DNA of 38,765 nt from Levilactobacillus tangyuanensis (GTDB lineage: Bacteria; Bacillota; Bacilli; Lactobacillales; Lactobacillaceae), in the NCBI RefSeq assembly GCF_003946545.1, contig NZ_RHOA01000016.1, positions 1 through 38,765 on the forward strand, read 5' to 3'. Shown here in pieces: positions 16,407 to 25,368 of this stretch (within the stretch, counting starts at the first letter, position 1; the number at the start of each line of letters is the position of its first letter). The notes under the pieces are model-generated. The model was not told the DNA's origin, did no database searches, and saw nothing but the letters and a program-made list of their open reading frames with translations. The translations under genes and the position numbers were made by a program.

Positions 16407-16811
16407 ATGAAAATCATTAAACGACTATTGGGGTTAGCCGCATTATTAATTGGCATTTTGGGATTGACGGCGGCACTTGTCCCGCAGATGACACGCAACC
16501 AACATTCGGAGTGGGCGATGGCCCTAGACAACGTTAATCCATTAGTAAAATCGGAAACGGTTTATGCTTCGACATCGGCTAAGCCGGTTCGCGAGTATAT
16601 TGGTGGTGGTGGCGAGAAAGAGTATACCTATCAGCTTTTGACTTACAACCAGAGCGGAACATCGCGGACGTTAACCTTTGATTCCCAGTGGCGACTGAAG
16701 CCTAATAAATTTTTGCAAATTGAGACCAAGGGCCAAAACGTTGAATCATGGTCGGCCGTGGTCAGTGATCGGATTCCGGGTGGGGTTAAAAAGAATTTGG
16801 CCACGGTTTAA
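16407..16811 (+). CDS. YxeA family (DUF1093) secreted or anchored small protein
   Basis: 134-aa protein with an N-terminal hydrophobic segment (about 6-26) after KIIKR, then a small beta-rich domain. The pattern YTYQLLTYNQSGTSRTLTF followed by LKPNKFLQIETKGQNVESW and ending IPGGVKKNL fits the YxeA/DUF1093 family (OB-like fold, function unknown). TAGGAGG lies 10 nt before the ATG. It has its own strong promoter with a palindromic operator and follows the two-component system, so it could be a regulated output gene, which is speculation. Confidence 0.75.
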   Translation: MKIIKRLLGLAALLIGILGLTAALVPQMTRNQHSEWAMALDNVNPLVKSETVYASTSAKPVREYIGGGGEKEYTYQLLTYNQSGTSRTLTFDSQWRLKPNKFLQIETKGQNVESWSAVVSDRIPGGVKKNLATV

Positions 16812-16985
16812 GGAACAGTAGGCAAGCAGTGCGTACTGATACTGACCATTTTGTTAATAGCAAGTAATTGCATACAAAAATACCAATGCTCTAGGCTATC
16901 ACTAGGCCAGTGCCGTGAAATTAAACCAGGCTATCGAACAAGATTTTGTTAGATACAAAAAGCGCTTTATCAAGGAAAACAAATA

Positions 16986-17020
16986 AAAAGCCCCTGACCT
17001 AATGGTCAGAGGGCTTTCTT
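16986..17020. terminator. Bidirectional terminator after yidC
   Basis: GCCCCTGACC (16990-16999), loop TAAT, GGTCAGAGGGC (17004-17014), flanked by A and T runs. It ends the minus-strand yidC and could also stop reading from the YxeA-like gene. Confidence 0.75.
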
Positions 17021-17023
17021 CGT

Positions 17024-17947
17024 TTAACGACGGTGTTGTTGCTTGCCGGCGTTTCGTTTGTGGTTTTGTTCATGATTAGTTGTTTTAGTTGGTTTGATGG
17101 CCTTTGGCGTTTCAGTTGGCGTCACCGGCTTTGGGGCTGGCTTAACAACTGGTGCTGGCTGATTCTTAACCTGTTCTTCGATTTCTTTACGAATCTTTGG
17201 TCGATAGAAGTTAATGATTAAGGTTTGCAGGCAGGCAAACAATCCACCAACGAAGAAGTAGAGACCTAATCCGGCCGGAGAGCTCATGGTGAAGAATAGA
17301 ATCATCACGGGCGACATCAGGAGGGTAATCATCATTTGCTTCTTCTGATCCTTGGGCATCCCCAATAACGTGATGTAGCCTTGAAGCAGATAAGATAAGA
17401 AGGCCAAGATGGCTAGAATCCAGCTAGACTTCCCAAGTGGGATTCCCATAAAGACGGACCCGCTGAGTTCTGGTGAGTAACGAATTGCTGCGTACAGAGC
17501 GGCGAAGACCGGCATTTGGATTAACAGTGGTAAACAGCCAATTCCACCGGTCATGCTGATCCCATTGTCTTTATAGAGGGCCATCATGGCTTGGCCAGCG
17601 GCAGCCTGTTCGTCGGGTGTCTTGGCGGCCTTTTGCCGTTTTTGCAATTCGGTCATTTGTGGCCGAATCATTGAGATCTTTTCTTGTTGAACCGTTGAGC
17701 TCCGCATTTGGCGGACCATCAATGGTAGCAGCACCATCCGAACAACAACGGTTAACATGATGATTGCCCAACCGTAGCTGCCACCGAAGGCATGGGCGAA
17801 CCAATCCATGACGTGTTGCCCAGGAACGGCTAAGTAGTCGTAGACGAAGCCATAAGGCTTACCATTCTTAGTCTGTACACAGCCGCTTAAGACCAGGGCA
17901 AGCCCTGCAAGAGCAGCAGTGACCGAGACTTTCTTGGAGATTTTCAT
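17024..17947 (-). CDS. yidC: Membrane protein insertase YidC/OxaA, lipoprotein form
   Basis: 307-aa insertase. A lipoprotein signal ends in LVLSGC with lipidated Cys23. The YidC core follows with TM segments at about 57-80, 133-155, 175-195, 205-222 and 225-247; Arg70 (VVVRMVLLP) is the conserved groove residue. The tail (about 250-307) is basic and Pro/Lys/Thr-rich, as in YidC forms that can bind ribosomes. It lies downstream of the acylphosphatase gene on the same strand, a pairing common in lactobacilli, and probably shares its transcript. Confidence 0.97.
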   Translation of the reverse strand: MKISKKVSVTAALAGLALVLSGCVQTKNGKPYGFVYDYLAVPGQHVMDWFAHAFGGSYGWAIIMLTVVVRMVLLPLMVRQMRSSTVQQEKISMIRPQMTELQKRQKAAKTPDEQAAAGQAMMALYKDNGISMTGGIGCLPLLIQMPVFAALYAAIRYSPELSGSVFMGIPLGKSSWILAILAFLSYLLQGYITLLGMPKDQKKQMMITLLMSPVMILFFTMSSPAGLGLYFFVGGLFACLQTLIINFYRPKIRKEIEEQVKNQPAPVVKPAPKPVTPTETPKAIKPTKTTNHEQNHKRNAGKQQHRR

Positions 17948-18049
17948 TTTATGTTTTGAACCCCTTTATTTTCGCGATGTAGAGCACACAGCCCCCGACG
18001 ACGAAAACGCCGTCAACATCAAACATATTACTTGATCTGAGTGGGTTTT

Positions 18050-18322
18050 TCAAATAATTATCTGAAAGTCAGCAAAATGGTGGGTGGGCAGGTCAGTCTT
18101 CGAAATATCGGTGACCGTGATCCACGGGGTGAGTCCCCGGTGAAGCCGATCCGCGAAGGCCGCTAGCTGATCGGGTTCGCCGGTGATCACAATGGCCACC
18201 TGACCGGTTCTTAGATTCTGCACCGTACCCGTGACGCCCAGACGATTGGCGAGCTGCTGTGCCGACCAGCGGAAGCCAACGCCTTGAACCTGACCTGAAA
18301 TCAGCCACTTTTGTGTCATCAT
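18050..18322 (-). CDS. acyP: Acylphosphatase
   Basis: 90-aa enzyme that hydrolyses acyl phosphates. The signature SGQVQGVGFRW holds catalytic Arg18, and Asn36 (TVQNLRTG) is the second catalytic residue; the usual DG after it is TG. I choose ATG 18322 (MMTQKW) since an AAGGGA lies 9 nt upstream and the size fits the family; an upstream in-frame ATG at 18361 would add 13 unrelated residues. Confidence 0.93.
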   Translation of the reverse strand: MMTQKWLISGQVQGVGFRWSAQQLANRLGVTGTVQNLRTGQVAIVITGEPDQLAAFADRLHRGLTPWITVTDISKTDLPTHHFADFQIII

Positions 18323-18356
18323 ACAATCGCTTCCCTTCGTGTGAACTTTTTCTACT

Positions 18357-18385
18357 ATCATAAGCCAAGTCCGTCAGTCTGCCCA
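18357..18385 (-). promoter_or_regulatory. Promoter of acyP-yidC
   Basis: Minus strand: TGGGCA (18380-18385), 17-nt spacer, TATGAT (18357-18362). Confidence 0.5.
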
Positions 18386-18430
18386 GGGGTATGGTAAACT
18401 TAGGAAAACGAGTCGATAGGAGTAATCAGT

Positions 18431-19201
18431 GTGAGAGAAAAAATAACGTCCGGTCAAAATAAGCGAGTTAAGCAGTGGCGGTCATTGAGCAGTAAAAAGG
18501 GTCGTCAGGCAACGCAAAGCTACCTATTAGAAAGCTGGCATTTGGTGCAAGAGGCCATTAAGGCTCGCCAACCGATGACGGCCATCATGGGCACGGCCGA
18601 GGAACTCGCCGCGCATGAGGTTCAATTACCGCAGTCGGTCCCAACCTTTGAATTGACCGATAGTATTGCGAAGACGATTGGCGATACCGGAACGCCACAA
18701 GGCATCTTTGCCACGCTGCCAATGCCAAGCGAAACGGTCGTTGATCCAGAAACGGCTGCGGGCACGTGGTTGTTCTTAGACTATGTTCAAGATCCCGGCA
18801 ACATTGGCACCATGGTCCGTACGGCGGATGCCGCCGGACTCACCGGTGTTGTCTTTGGTAAGGGGACGGCCAGCCGCTTTCTGCCAAAGGTCCTGCGTTC
18901 GATGCAGGGGAGTCAGTATCATTTACAACTGGTTGAAGCCGACCTCCATGACTGGATCAAGGCCTTTACCAAGCGGGGCCTACCGGTCTATGGGACGAAT
19001 CTTGATCCCCATGCCAAGGATTATCGTGACGTCAAGCCAATGGCTGCCGGCGCGATTGTGATGGGGAATGAAGGCAACGGGATGGCCCCAGACCTACAGG
19101 CCATGACCACCATGAACCTGTATATCCCGATTAAGGGTCAGGCCGAGTCACTGAACGTGGCGATTGCCGCCGGTGTCGTGATGTTTCGCGTTATCGAATA
19201 A
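18431..19201 (+). CDS. TrmH/SpoU family RNA 2'-O-methyltransferase
   Basis: 256-aa SPOUT methyltransferase. An N-terminal substrate-binding domain (about 1-100, with SGQNKRVKQWRSL) is followed by the knotted SAM-binding domain: motif 1 NIGTMVRTADAAG (about 123-135), motif 2 IVMGNEGNG, motif 3 IPIKGQAESLNVAIAAG. All motifs are intact. It probably methylates a ribose in 23S rRNA or tRNA; the target is not clear. GTG 18431 follows AGGAGT. Divergent from acyP, a conserved arrangement in lactobacilli. Confidence 0.94.
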   Translation: MREKITSGQNKRVKQWRSLSSKKGRQATQSYLLESWHLVQEAIKARQPMTAIMGTAEELAAHEVQLPQSVPTFELTDSIAKTIGDTGTPQGIFATLPMPSETVVDPETAAGTWLFLDYVQDPGNIGTMVRTADAAGLTGVVFGKGTASRFLPKVLRSMQGSQYHLQLVEADLHDWIKAFTKRGLPVYGTNLDPHAKDYRDVKPMAAGAIVMGNEGNGMAPDLQAMTTMNLYIPIKGQAESLNVAIAAGVVMFRVIE

Positions 19202-19244
19202 AGGTTAAGAATCGCTAAACAGCGGGGATCCTGAATCATTATGG

Positions 19245-19272
19245 TTGCATTTTGGCCAAAAGAAAGTATGAT
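19245..19272 (+). promoter_or_regulatory. Promoter of the HD-domain gene with a palindromic spacer
   Basis: TTGCAT (19245-19250), 16 nt, TATGAT (19267-19272). The perfect 12-bp palindrome TTTTGGCCAAAA (19250-19261) sits in the spacer. Confidence 0.5.
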
Positions 19273-19327
19273 ATAGGGTAACTAAGAGTAGAAGACCAAA
19301 CCATACTAAATGAAAAGGAAGCATTTT

Positions 19328-19825
19328 ATGACCAAACTGACTTGGCGCGATGACCCCGAGTACCTTGCTTTAGTTTCTGATCTGTTGGAAAAGGAGCCGG
19401 TTCAACGCCTGGCAAATTACACCCAGCACCACCATTCAAACCGACTGGACCACTGTATTTCAGTTTCCTATAATAGTTATTTGATTGCGAAGAAACTTGG
19501 TTTGAATACCCGGGCAACCGCACGGGGCGGGTTGTTACATGATTTGTTTTATTATGACTGGCGGACAACCAAGTTTGACTTGGGTTCGCATGCGTTTATC
19601 CATCCACGGGTCGCCTTGCGGAACGCTGAAAAGCTGACTGATCTGAGTCCCATGGAAAAGGATATCATCCTGAAACATATGTGGGGTGCTACCTTGGCAA
19701 CGCCTAAATACCGGGAAAGTGCGATTGTTTCTCTGGTGGATGATTACGAAGCCGTTCACGAATTTTGTGGACCCATGCGTAAGCGGGTAGAAGCCCTTAA
19801 AGAACGGATGACACCTAACGCATAA
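19328..19825 (+). CDS. HD-domain phosphohydrolase-like protein
   Basis: 165-aa HD protein. Metal-binding residues can be seen as His of LDHCISVSY, His-Asp of GGLLHDLFYYDW, His of LKHMWG and Asp of SLVDDYEAV. This family is widespread in Firmicutes without a firm substrate. Start ATG 19328 has AAAAGGAAG just upstream; the in-frame ATG at 19310 has no ribosome site. The regulator gene follows closely and may be co-transcribed. Confidence 0.88.
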   Translation: MTKLTWRDDPEYLALVSDLLEKEPVQRLANYTQHHHSNRLDHCISVSYNSYLIAKKLGLNTRATARGGLLHDLFYYDWRTTKFDLGSHAFIHPRVALRNAEKLTDLSPMEKDIILKHMWGATLATPKYRESAIVSLVDDYEAVHEFCGPMRKRVEALKERMTPNA

Positions 19826-19857
19826 GAATGACTAGAGAAGGATTGGGGGCAGAAAAT

Positions 19858-20226
19858 TTGCAAATGATGACGTCAAAAAGTGACGAAGACTCATCGGTCG
19901 ACTTCACACTGTGTCCCCGATTTGAGCAGACTTTTTCCTTTTTGGGGAAGAAGTGGAACGGCTTAATCATTGATGTCTTGCTTCACGAAGGGCCACAGCG
20001 GTTTCGTGACTTGGCACGTAAGGTGCCGCGTTGCAGCGACCGGGTTTTAGTGGAACGGCTCAAGGAATTGGAAGAGAATGGGGTTATTGTCCGCCAGACT
20101 TTTCCCGACAATTCCTTAATTGAATATGAGTTAACGCAAAAGGGGCAAGAATTTGAAGCCGTGATGAATGCGGTTCACGCTTGGTCAGACAAGTGGTATT
20201 GCTCAACAGAAACCGACCAGAAGTAG
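19858..20226 (+). CDS. HxlR family winged-helix regulator (start uncertain)
   Basis: About 122 aa from TTG 19858, or 132 aa from ATG 19828. The HxlR domain is clear: CPRFEQTFSFLGKKWNGLIIDVLLHEGPQRFRDL, then a recognition helix CSDRVLVERLKELEENG and a wing VRQTFP...IEYELTQKG. One Cys at the head of the domain (LCPRF) is the position that senses thiol stress or quinones in some HxlR members. I favour TTG 19858, 8 nt after GGGGG; ATG 19828 lies 2 nt after the previous stop without a ribosome site. The target genes are unknown. Confidence 0.88.
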   Translation: MQMMTSKSDEDSSVDFTLCPRFEQTFSFLGKKWNGLIIDVLLHEGPQRFRDLARKVPRCSDRVLVERLKELEENGVIVRQTFPDNSLIEYELTQKGQEFEAVMNAVHAWSDKWYCSTETDQK

Positions 20227-20246
20227 TTGACAGGTCGGTTTTTTTC
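20210..20246 (+). terminator. Terminator overlapping the end of the HxlR gene
   Basis: AAACCGACC (20210-20218) pairs with GGTCGGTTT (20233-20241), with T5 following. The left arm is within the last codons. Confidence 0.8.
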
Positions 20247-20284
20247 GGCTAACCTTAGTGAATGTAATAATCAAATACGATGAT

Positions 20285-20520
20285 AGAAAAGCAGTAATCG
20301 ATGGAATTTGTTAGGAAGGGTTGGCCGTGACTGGAAGCGAGCCTCTAAGACCATCGGTGAATTCAGTTCTTGAGTAGGCATCGGAATTCGTGAAAACGAT
20401 GAATGATTGTCCGGTAAGTGACCGTTATCACGTCTGAGTGTGGTGTAGCTTTGGTTACACTGAATCAGGGTGGTACCGCGATGCTTCGTCCCTAATCTAG
20501 GGGACGGGGCTTTTTTATTT
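20285..20520 (+). ncRNA. T-box riboswitch (phenylalanine) upstream of pheS
   Basis: T-box core AGGGTGGTACCGCG at 20467-20480, whose UGGU would pair with ACCA, fitting tRNA(Phe). Terminator: GCTTCGTCCC (20483-20492) with GGGACGGGGC (20501-20510) then T6. The Stem I AGTA turn is at 20292-20295 and a stem CGATGG/CCATCG is capped by the rest of the arm. The specifier TTC (20362-20364), within GTGAATTCAG, encodes Phe and is followed by A. Fully consistent with control of pheST by uncharged tRNA(Phe). No clear promoter was found upstream. Confidence 0.93.
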
Positions 20521-20592
20521 GCCCAGTCTTAGGAAAATCCATACTCAGTTAGCAGAGAGTCCGTCGTAGAAAATATAATTGGAGGATGTCGT

Positions 20593-21639
20593 ATGTCGTT
20601 AAAAGATAAGCTGGACGAGCTACAGAAACGTGGCTTGGACGAAATTAAGAAGTCAAACGACCTCAAGGACGTTAATCAAGTCCGGGTTAATTTGTTAGGT
20701 AAGAAGGGACCCATCACGGAGGTCCTTCGGGGGATGCGTGATTTAGATGCCGAAGAACGGCCAAAGGTTGGGGCATTTGCGAACAAGGTTCGTGATGACT
20801 TAACTGCCGCTTTAGAGGGCCGTCGTGAGGAATTGGAACGGGCCGTCTTGAATGCCCGGTTGGCCAATGAGGCGCTGGATGTGACATTACCGGGGACGCC
20901 AGTTGCCAAGGGTGAACCACATGTTATTCAACAAATCATTGACCAGATCGAAGATCTCTTCTTGGGCATGGGTTACCAGGTTTTAAGTGGCCCAGAAGTT
21001 GAAGAGGACAAGTATAATTTTGAGATGATGAATATCCCTAAGAACCATCCCGCTCGTGACATGCAGGATACGTTCTACATTACTAAGGAGATCTTGATGC
21101 GGACTCAAACGTCACCCATGCAGGCGCGGACGTTGGAAAAGCATGACTTCAGCCAAGGCCCATTAAAAATGATTTCCCCAGGGGTTGTGTACCGTCGTGA
21201 TACCGACGACCCAACGCACTCCCACCAGTTCCATCAAGTGGAAGGGTTAGTCATCGACAAGCACATTACCATGGCAGACCTGAAGGGAACGTTGCAGGTC
21301 TTAGCCCACGAATTATTTGGTGACAAATTCGATGTGCGCTTGCGGCCAAGTTACTTCCCATTTACCGAGCCATCAGTTGAGGCTGATATTACTTGTTTCA
21401 ATTGTGGTGGTAAGGGTTGCGGCGTTTGCAAGAATACGGGCTGGATTGAAGTGCTGGGTGCCGGAATGGTTCACCCTAACGTCCTGAAGATGGCCGGCGT
21501 TGATCCTGATGTCTATGGTGGTTTTGCCTTTGGTGTTGGACCCGACCGGTTTGCTATGTTGAAGTACGGTGTCGATGATATTCGGAACTTCTACCTCAAT
21601 GACGTGCGTTTCCTCAAGCAATTCACGAAGAAAGGATAA
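20593..21639 (+). CDS. pheS: Phenylalanyl-tRNA synthetase alpha chain
   Basis: 348-aa catalytic subunit of the (alpha-beta)2 class II enzyme. The N-terminal coiled-coil (about 1-85) binds tRNA; the catalytic core has motif 2 [19 protein letters not shown], the Cys-rich [17 protein letters not shown] and motif 3 [20 protein letters not shown] follows GGAGG. pheT follows after 9 nt. Confidence 0.98.
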   Translation: MSLKDKLDELQKRGLDEIKKSNDLKDVNQVRVNLLGKKGPITEVLRGMRDLDAEERPKVGAFANKVRDDLTAALEGRREELERAVLNARLANEALDVTLPGTPVAKGEPHVIQQIIDQIEDLFLGMGYQVLSGPEVEEDKYNFEMMNIPKNHPARDMQDTFYITKEILMRTQTSPMQARTLEKHDFSQGPLKMISPGVVYRRDTDDPTHSHQFHQVEGLVIDKHITMADLKGTLQVLAHELFGDKFDVRLRPSYFPFTEPSVEADITCFNCGGKGCGVCKNTGWIEVLGAGMVHPNVLKMAGVDPDVYGGFAFGVGPDRFAMLKYGVDDIRNFYLNDVRFLKQFTKKG

Positions 21640-21648
21640 TCGCCAACC

Positions 21649-24057
21649 ATGAAGATTTCATATAACTGGATTAAAGAATATTTAGACTTAAACGTCTCAC
21701 CCGCAGACTTAGCGGAAAAAATTGAACGGACCTCGGTCGAAGTTGACGGGGTTACCCAACCTAGCGCTGGCCTGAAGAAGATCGTGGTTGGTCATGTGCT
21801 TGCCATCGAGATGCACCCAGACTCTGATCACTTACACATTTGCCAGATTGATGTTGGCGAAGACGAACCTCTACAAATCGTTTGTGGCGCGCCTAACATT
21901 GCCAAGGGTCAGAACGTCATCGTGGCCCTGCCGGGTTCTCGAATCGCCGACAACGTTAAGATCAAGAAGTCTAAGATGCGTGGCGTCCCTTCAGCCGGGA
22001 TGGTCTGCGCCTTACAAGAAATCGGCTTCAGTGAGGACGTCGTTCCCAAGGATTATGTCGATGGGATCTATGTCTTGCCTGCCGACGCAACGCCTGGCGA
22101 TGATGTCTACGATTACCTGGGTATGAACGACAGTCTGATTGATCTCGACGTGACGCCTAACCGTGGGGACATGCTCAGCTTAAACGGGACCCTCCATGAC
22201 TTAGCAGCCATCTATGATCAACCCGTTGAGTTGGACCAACCTAACGTTAAGGAGACGGGCGATGCCATCGATTCCGAATTGACCTTACACGTGGATGCCG
22301 ACTTAGCACCGCAATACCGCATGCGCCTGGTCAAGCAGGTTAAGATCGCCCCAAGTCCAATGTGGCTACAGATTCGGCTTTGGAACGCCGGTTACCGGCC
22401 CATTAACAACGTGGTTGATATCACCAACTACATCATGCTGAAATATGGTCAACCCCTGCATGCCTTTGACTATGACAAGTTTGATGGGCAGGATGTTTAT
22501 GTCCGGACGGCGACGCCCGGTGAACCCTTGACGACCTTGGATGAAGGGGAACATGAACTGACGGACCAAGACATCGTGATTGCCGACAGCAATCGGCCCA
22601 TTGGGTTGGCCGGGGTCATGGGTGGCTTGGACGCCTCCATTACCGACCAGACGAAGACGGTTGCCATTGAGGCGGCGGTCTTTGAACATGACCATATCCG
22701 TAAGGCAGCGCAACGCCATCATTTACACACGGATGCTTCACAACGCTTCGAACGTGGCGTTAACCAGGCCGGCGTTCAGGATGCCCTGGATGCTGCCGCT
22801 CAAATGATGAATGAATTGGCCGATGGGGCCGTTCAAACGGGGACTGCCGTGGGATCCGACAACGAACCCGAACCAGCCGTGATTACCATTACAATGAGTC
22901 ATATTAATGCGGTACTGGGTACCGACTTGACGCAAGACCAAGTCACCCATATCCTGGAAAGCCTCGGCTTTACGGTCGTTGCTTCCGGGGAATCATTGAC
23001 GGTGACGGTCCCAATTCGCCGCAATGACATTCACATCCCAGCCGACTTGCTGGAAGAAGTCGCCCGGATTTACGGTTATGATGAATTGCCAACGACCTTA
23101 CCGACGGGTCGGATGACGATGGGGACCTTAACGGCTGCACAGAAACTAATGCGGGCCACCCGGCATTCCCTTGAGGGCTTAGGCCTGAACCAGGCCATCT
23201 CATATGCGTTAACCACGGAAGACAAGGCTAAGATGTTCACCATGCAGGCTAGCGAAACGACTAAGCTGGCTTGGCCAATGAGTGTCGACCATGCGGTCTT
23301 ACGGATGAATGTGATTACTGGGTTGTTGGATGACATTGCCTACAACACCGCCCGGAAGGTGAAGGATGTGGCCTTGTATGAACAGGGTCGGGTCTTTTAC
23401 CGTGAGGACGGAACTGACCGGCCTAGCGAAGAGGAACATATCGCGGGGGCCATTACGGGGACGCTAATGCCAGCTGGCTGGAATCAACCAGCGCAGGCGG
23501 TCGATTTCTTCCAAATGAAGGGCATTGTCGAGGCTTACCTGCAAGACATGGCCGTCAATGGGGATGTTTCCTTTGTTGCCAATGCCGACATGCCAGAAAT
23601 GCACCCAGGCCGAACCGCCGATGTCTTGGTTCATGGTCATCGCATTGGGTTCATTGGCCAAATCCATCCTTCAATCGCTAAGCAATTCAAGATTGGGGCA
23701 ACTTACGTCTTTGAATTAAACCTGCAGGCCATTATTGATATGCCTAAGCAGGAGAATCAATACGATTTGATTTCTCGTTACCCTGCCATCACGCGGGATA
23801 TTGCCATGTTAGTTAGTGATGAAACCACTAACGAAGAAATTGTGGCCCTGATCGAGAAGCGGGGCGGCGCTTATCTCCAATCCGTCAAATTGTTCGATGT
23901 TTATGATGGGGTGAAAGTACCGAAGGGCAAGAAGTCTTTGGCTTACACCTTAACGTATCAAGACAAAAAGGGAACGTTAGTCGATGACGACGTGAACCAG
24001 GCCTTTGATAAAGTGACGAAGCGGCTTCAGGACGACCTGAACGCTGAAATTCGTTAA
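21649..24057 (+). CDS. pheT: Phenylalanyl-tRNA synthetase beta chain
   Basis: 802-aa subunit. Domains: tRNA-binding EMAP-like about 40-150, B3/B4 editing domain about 210-400, B5 about 410-475, catalytic-like core about 500-690, ferredoxin-fold anticodon-binding domain about 708-802. Unlike ThrS, the editing domain keeps its conserved residues (GQPLHAFD, GLAGVMGG, IEAAVF), so Tyr-tRNA(Phe) editing should work. Ends with a hairpin at 24067. Confidence 0.98.
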   Translation: MKISYNWIKEYLDLNVSPADLAEKIERTSVEVDGVTQPSAGLKKIVVGHVLAIEMHPDSDHLHICQIDVGEDEPLQIVCGAPNIAKGQNVIVALPGSRIADNVKIKKSKMRGVPSAGMVCALQEIGFSEDVVPKDYVDGIYVLPADATPGDDVYDYLGMNDSLIDLDVTPNRGDMLSLNGTLHDLAAIYDQPVELDQPNVKETGDAIDSELTLHVDADLAPQYRMRLVKQVKIAPSPMWLQIRLWNAGYRPINNVVDITNYIMLKYGQPLHAFDYDKFDGQDVYVRTATPGEPLTTLDEGEHELTDQDIVIADSNRPIGLAGVMGGLDASITDQTKTVAIEAAVFEHDHIRKAAQRHHLHTDASQRFERGVNQAGVQDALDAAAQMMNELADGAVQTGTAVGSDNEPEPAVITITMSHINAVLGTDLTQDQVTHILESLGFTVVASGESLTVTVPIRRNDIHIPADLLEEVARIYGYDELPTTLPTGRMTMGTLTAAQKLMRATRHSLEGLGLNQAISYALTTEDKAKMFTMQASETTKLAWPMSVDHAVLRMNVITGLLDDIAYNTARKVKDVALYEQGRVFYREDGTDRPSEEEHIAGAITGTLMPAGWNQPAQAVDFFQMKGIVEAYLQDMAVNGDVSFVANADMPEMHPGRTADVLVHGHRIGFIGQIHPSIAKQFKIGATYVFELNLQAIIDMPKQENQYDLISRYPAITRDIAMLVSDETTNEEIVALIEKRGGAYLQSVKLFDVYDGVKVPKGKKSLAYTLTYQDKKGTLVDDDVNQAFDKVTKRLQDDLNAEIR

Positions 24058-24066
24058 ACCATGAGC

Positions 24067-24107
24067 GACGCGCTTGATTTCTGTAAATGAGATCAGGCGC
24101 GTCTTTT
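24067..24107 (+). terminator. Terminator after pheT
   Basis: GACGCGC (24067-24073) with an extended imperfect arm pairs with GCGCGTC (24097-24103), then T4. Confidence 0.75.
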
Positions 24108-24140
24108 GGTGAAAGCGGCTTAAACATTACATTTTTATCA

Positions 24141-24154
24141 AAGTAGCGCTTTCA
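24141..24154 (-). promoter_or_regulatory. cre-like site before mltG
   Basis: Minus strand TGAAAGCGCTACTT follows the cre pattern except for the last two bases (TT for CA). It lies beside the mltG -35 region. Confidence 0.35.
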
Positions 24155-24156
24155 TG

Positions 24157-24185
24157 TTTCCGTAACCTCATAAATTCTGTATAAT
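24157..24185 (+). promoter_or_regulatory. Promoter of mltG-udk
   Basis: -10 TATAAT (24180-24185) is perfect; the -35 TTTCCG (24157-24162) at 17-nt spacing is weak. Confidence 0.5.
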
Positions 24186-24219
24186 AGAGAAGATTATGGC
24201 AAAGAACGGAGGAAACAAG

Positions 24220-25353
24220 TTGGAGAATGGCACAGATCCCACCCCTACGCGGCAGGACTCAGGAAATAAACGGTCATTTGGCCGCAGGATTATGATTGGT
24301 GTGGCCAGCCTGCTAGTTGTTCTGGCGGTCATTATTGGTTTCTTTGGGTATCACTACTTCCAGACGGCCTTAAAACCGATGGACACCAGTAATCACGAGG
24401 TGGTTCAGGTGCACGTACCGATGGGGGCAACATCCAACAAGATTGGTCAAATCTTACAGGATAAAAAAGTTGTCAAAAGTGGCATGGTCTTTAACTACTA
24501 CGTTAAGTCGAATAAATTTACGAACTTTCGAGCCGGCTACTACCAGTTAACACCGGCGATGACCCTTAAGCAGATTGCTAAGCAGCTGCAACAAGGCGGG
24601 TCTGCGGAACCGATTCAGAGTACAACGGGTAAGCTGTTAGTCAGAGAAGGCGAGACGGTCGACCAGCTGGCCACCGAGGTGCCGATTCAGACGGACTTTA
24701 CCAAGAAGGAATTCCTGAGTCTGATGAAGGATCAGGCCTTCTTTAATGAATTAGCGGCCAAGTATCCACGGTTACTGGGCTCGGCCAAGCAGGCTAAGAA
24801 TGTTCGTTATCGTCTTGAAGGCTATTTAGCCCCAGCCACGTATCAGGCGGGCAAGAAGATGACGCTTAAGGACATTGTGACCCAAATGGTTGCCAAGAGC
24901 GATCAGAATCTGGCCGGTGACTATTCGACAATTAAGAAGCAAAAGCTGACGGTTCAAGAAACCTTGACGCTGGCATCCTTGGTTGAACGCGAAGGGGTCA
25001 CACAGTCTGACCGCAACAAGATTTCGGGGGTCTTCTTCAACCGATTGAAGGCGGGGATGGCGTTACAATCTGATATCTCGATTCAATATGCCTTGAAGTC
25101 AACCAAGAAAAATTTGACCTACAAGGATCTTAAGGTGAAGTCGCCTTATAACCTGTACGTCCACACGGGGTATGGTCCTGGACCGTTTGATAATCCAAGC
25201 ACGGATTCGATCAAGGCGGTTCTGCATCCTGCTGATAAGAGCAAGGGGTATTACTACTTCATTGCGAACAGCAAGACCGGGAAGGTTTACTTCTCGAAGA
25301 CGTATGACCAGCATCAAAAATTAACCAGTTCACTAGCAAGCGATAATAAATAA
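24220..25353 (+). CDS. mltG: Endolytic murein transglycosylase MltG (TTG start)
   Basis: 377-aa YceG/MltG protein that cuts nascent peptidoglycan glycan strands. One TM segment (about 24-45) is followed by a LysM-like domain and the catalytic domain with Glu in LTLASLVEREG and the conserved SDISIQYAL and SPYNLYVHTGYGPGPFDNPS. I use TTG 24220, 7 nt after GGAGG; the in-frame ATG 24196 is only about 11 nt from the -10 and has no ribosome site. udk follows closely, as in related lactobacilli. Confidence 0.96.
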   Translation: MENGTDPTPTRQDSGNKRSFGRRIMIGVASLLVVLAVIIGFFGYHYFQTALKPMDTSNHEVVQVHVPMGATSNKIGQILQDKKVVKSGMVFNYYVKSNKFTNFRAGYYQLTPAMTLKQIAKQLQQGGSAEPIQSTTGKLLVREGETVDQLATEVPIQTDFTKKEFLSLMKDQAFFNELAAKYPRLLGSAKQAKNVRYRLEGYLAPATYQAGKKMTLKDIVTQMVAKSDQNLAGDYSTIKKQKLTVQETLTLASLVEREGVTQSDRNKISGVFFNRLKAGMALQSDISIQYALKSTKKNLTYKDLKVKSPYNLYVHTGYGPGPFDNPSTDSIKAVLHPADKSKGYYYFIANSKTGKVYFSKTYDQHQKLTSSLASDNK

Positions 25354-25368
25354 AGGATGGCGACAAAG

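Noticed and set aside
16959-16968. AAAGCGCTTT palindrome resembling a cre core
   Set aside because: It lies between the 3' ends of two converging genes, not near a promoter, and the flanking bases do not fit the full cre pattern.
17948-18049. Possible separate yidC promoter between acyP and yidC
   Set aside because: TTGACG is present on the minus strand but without a -10 at suitable spacing; co-transcription with acyP explains yidC better.
18093-18368. 91-codon minus-strand frame overlapping acylphosphatase
   Set aside because: Out-of-frame shadow of acyP with no conserved sequence.
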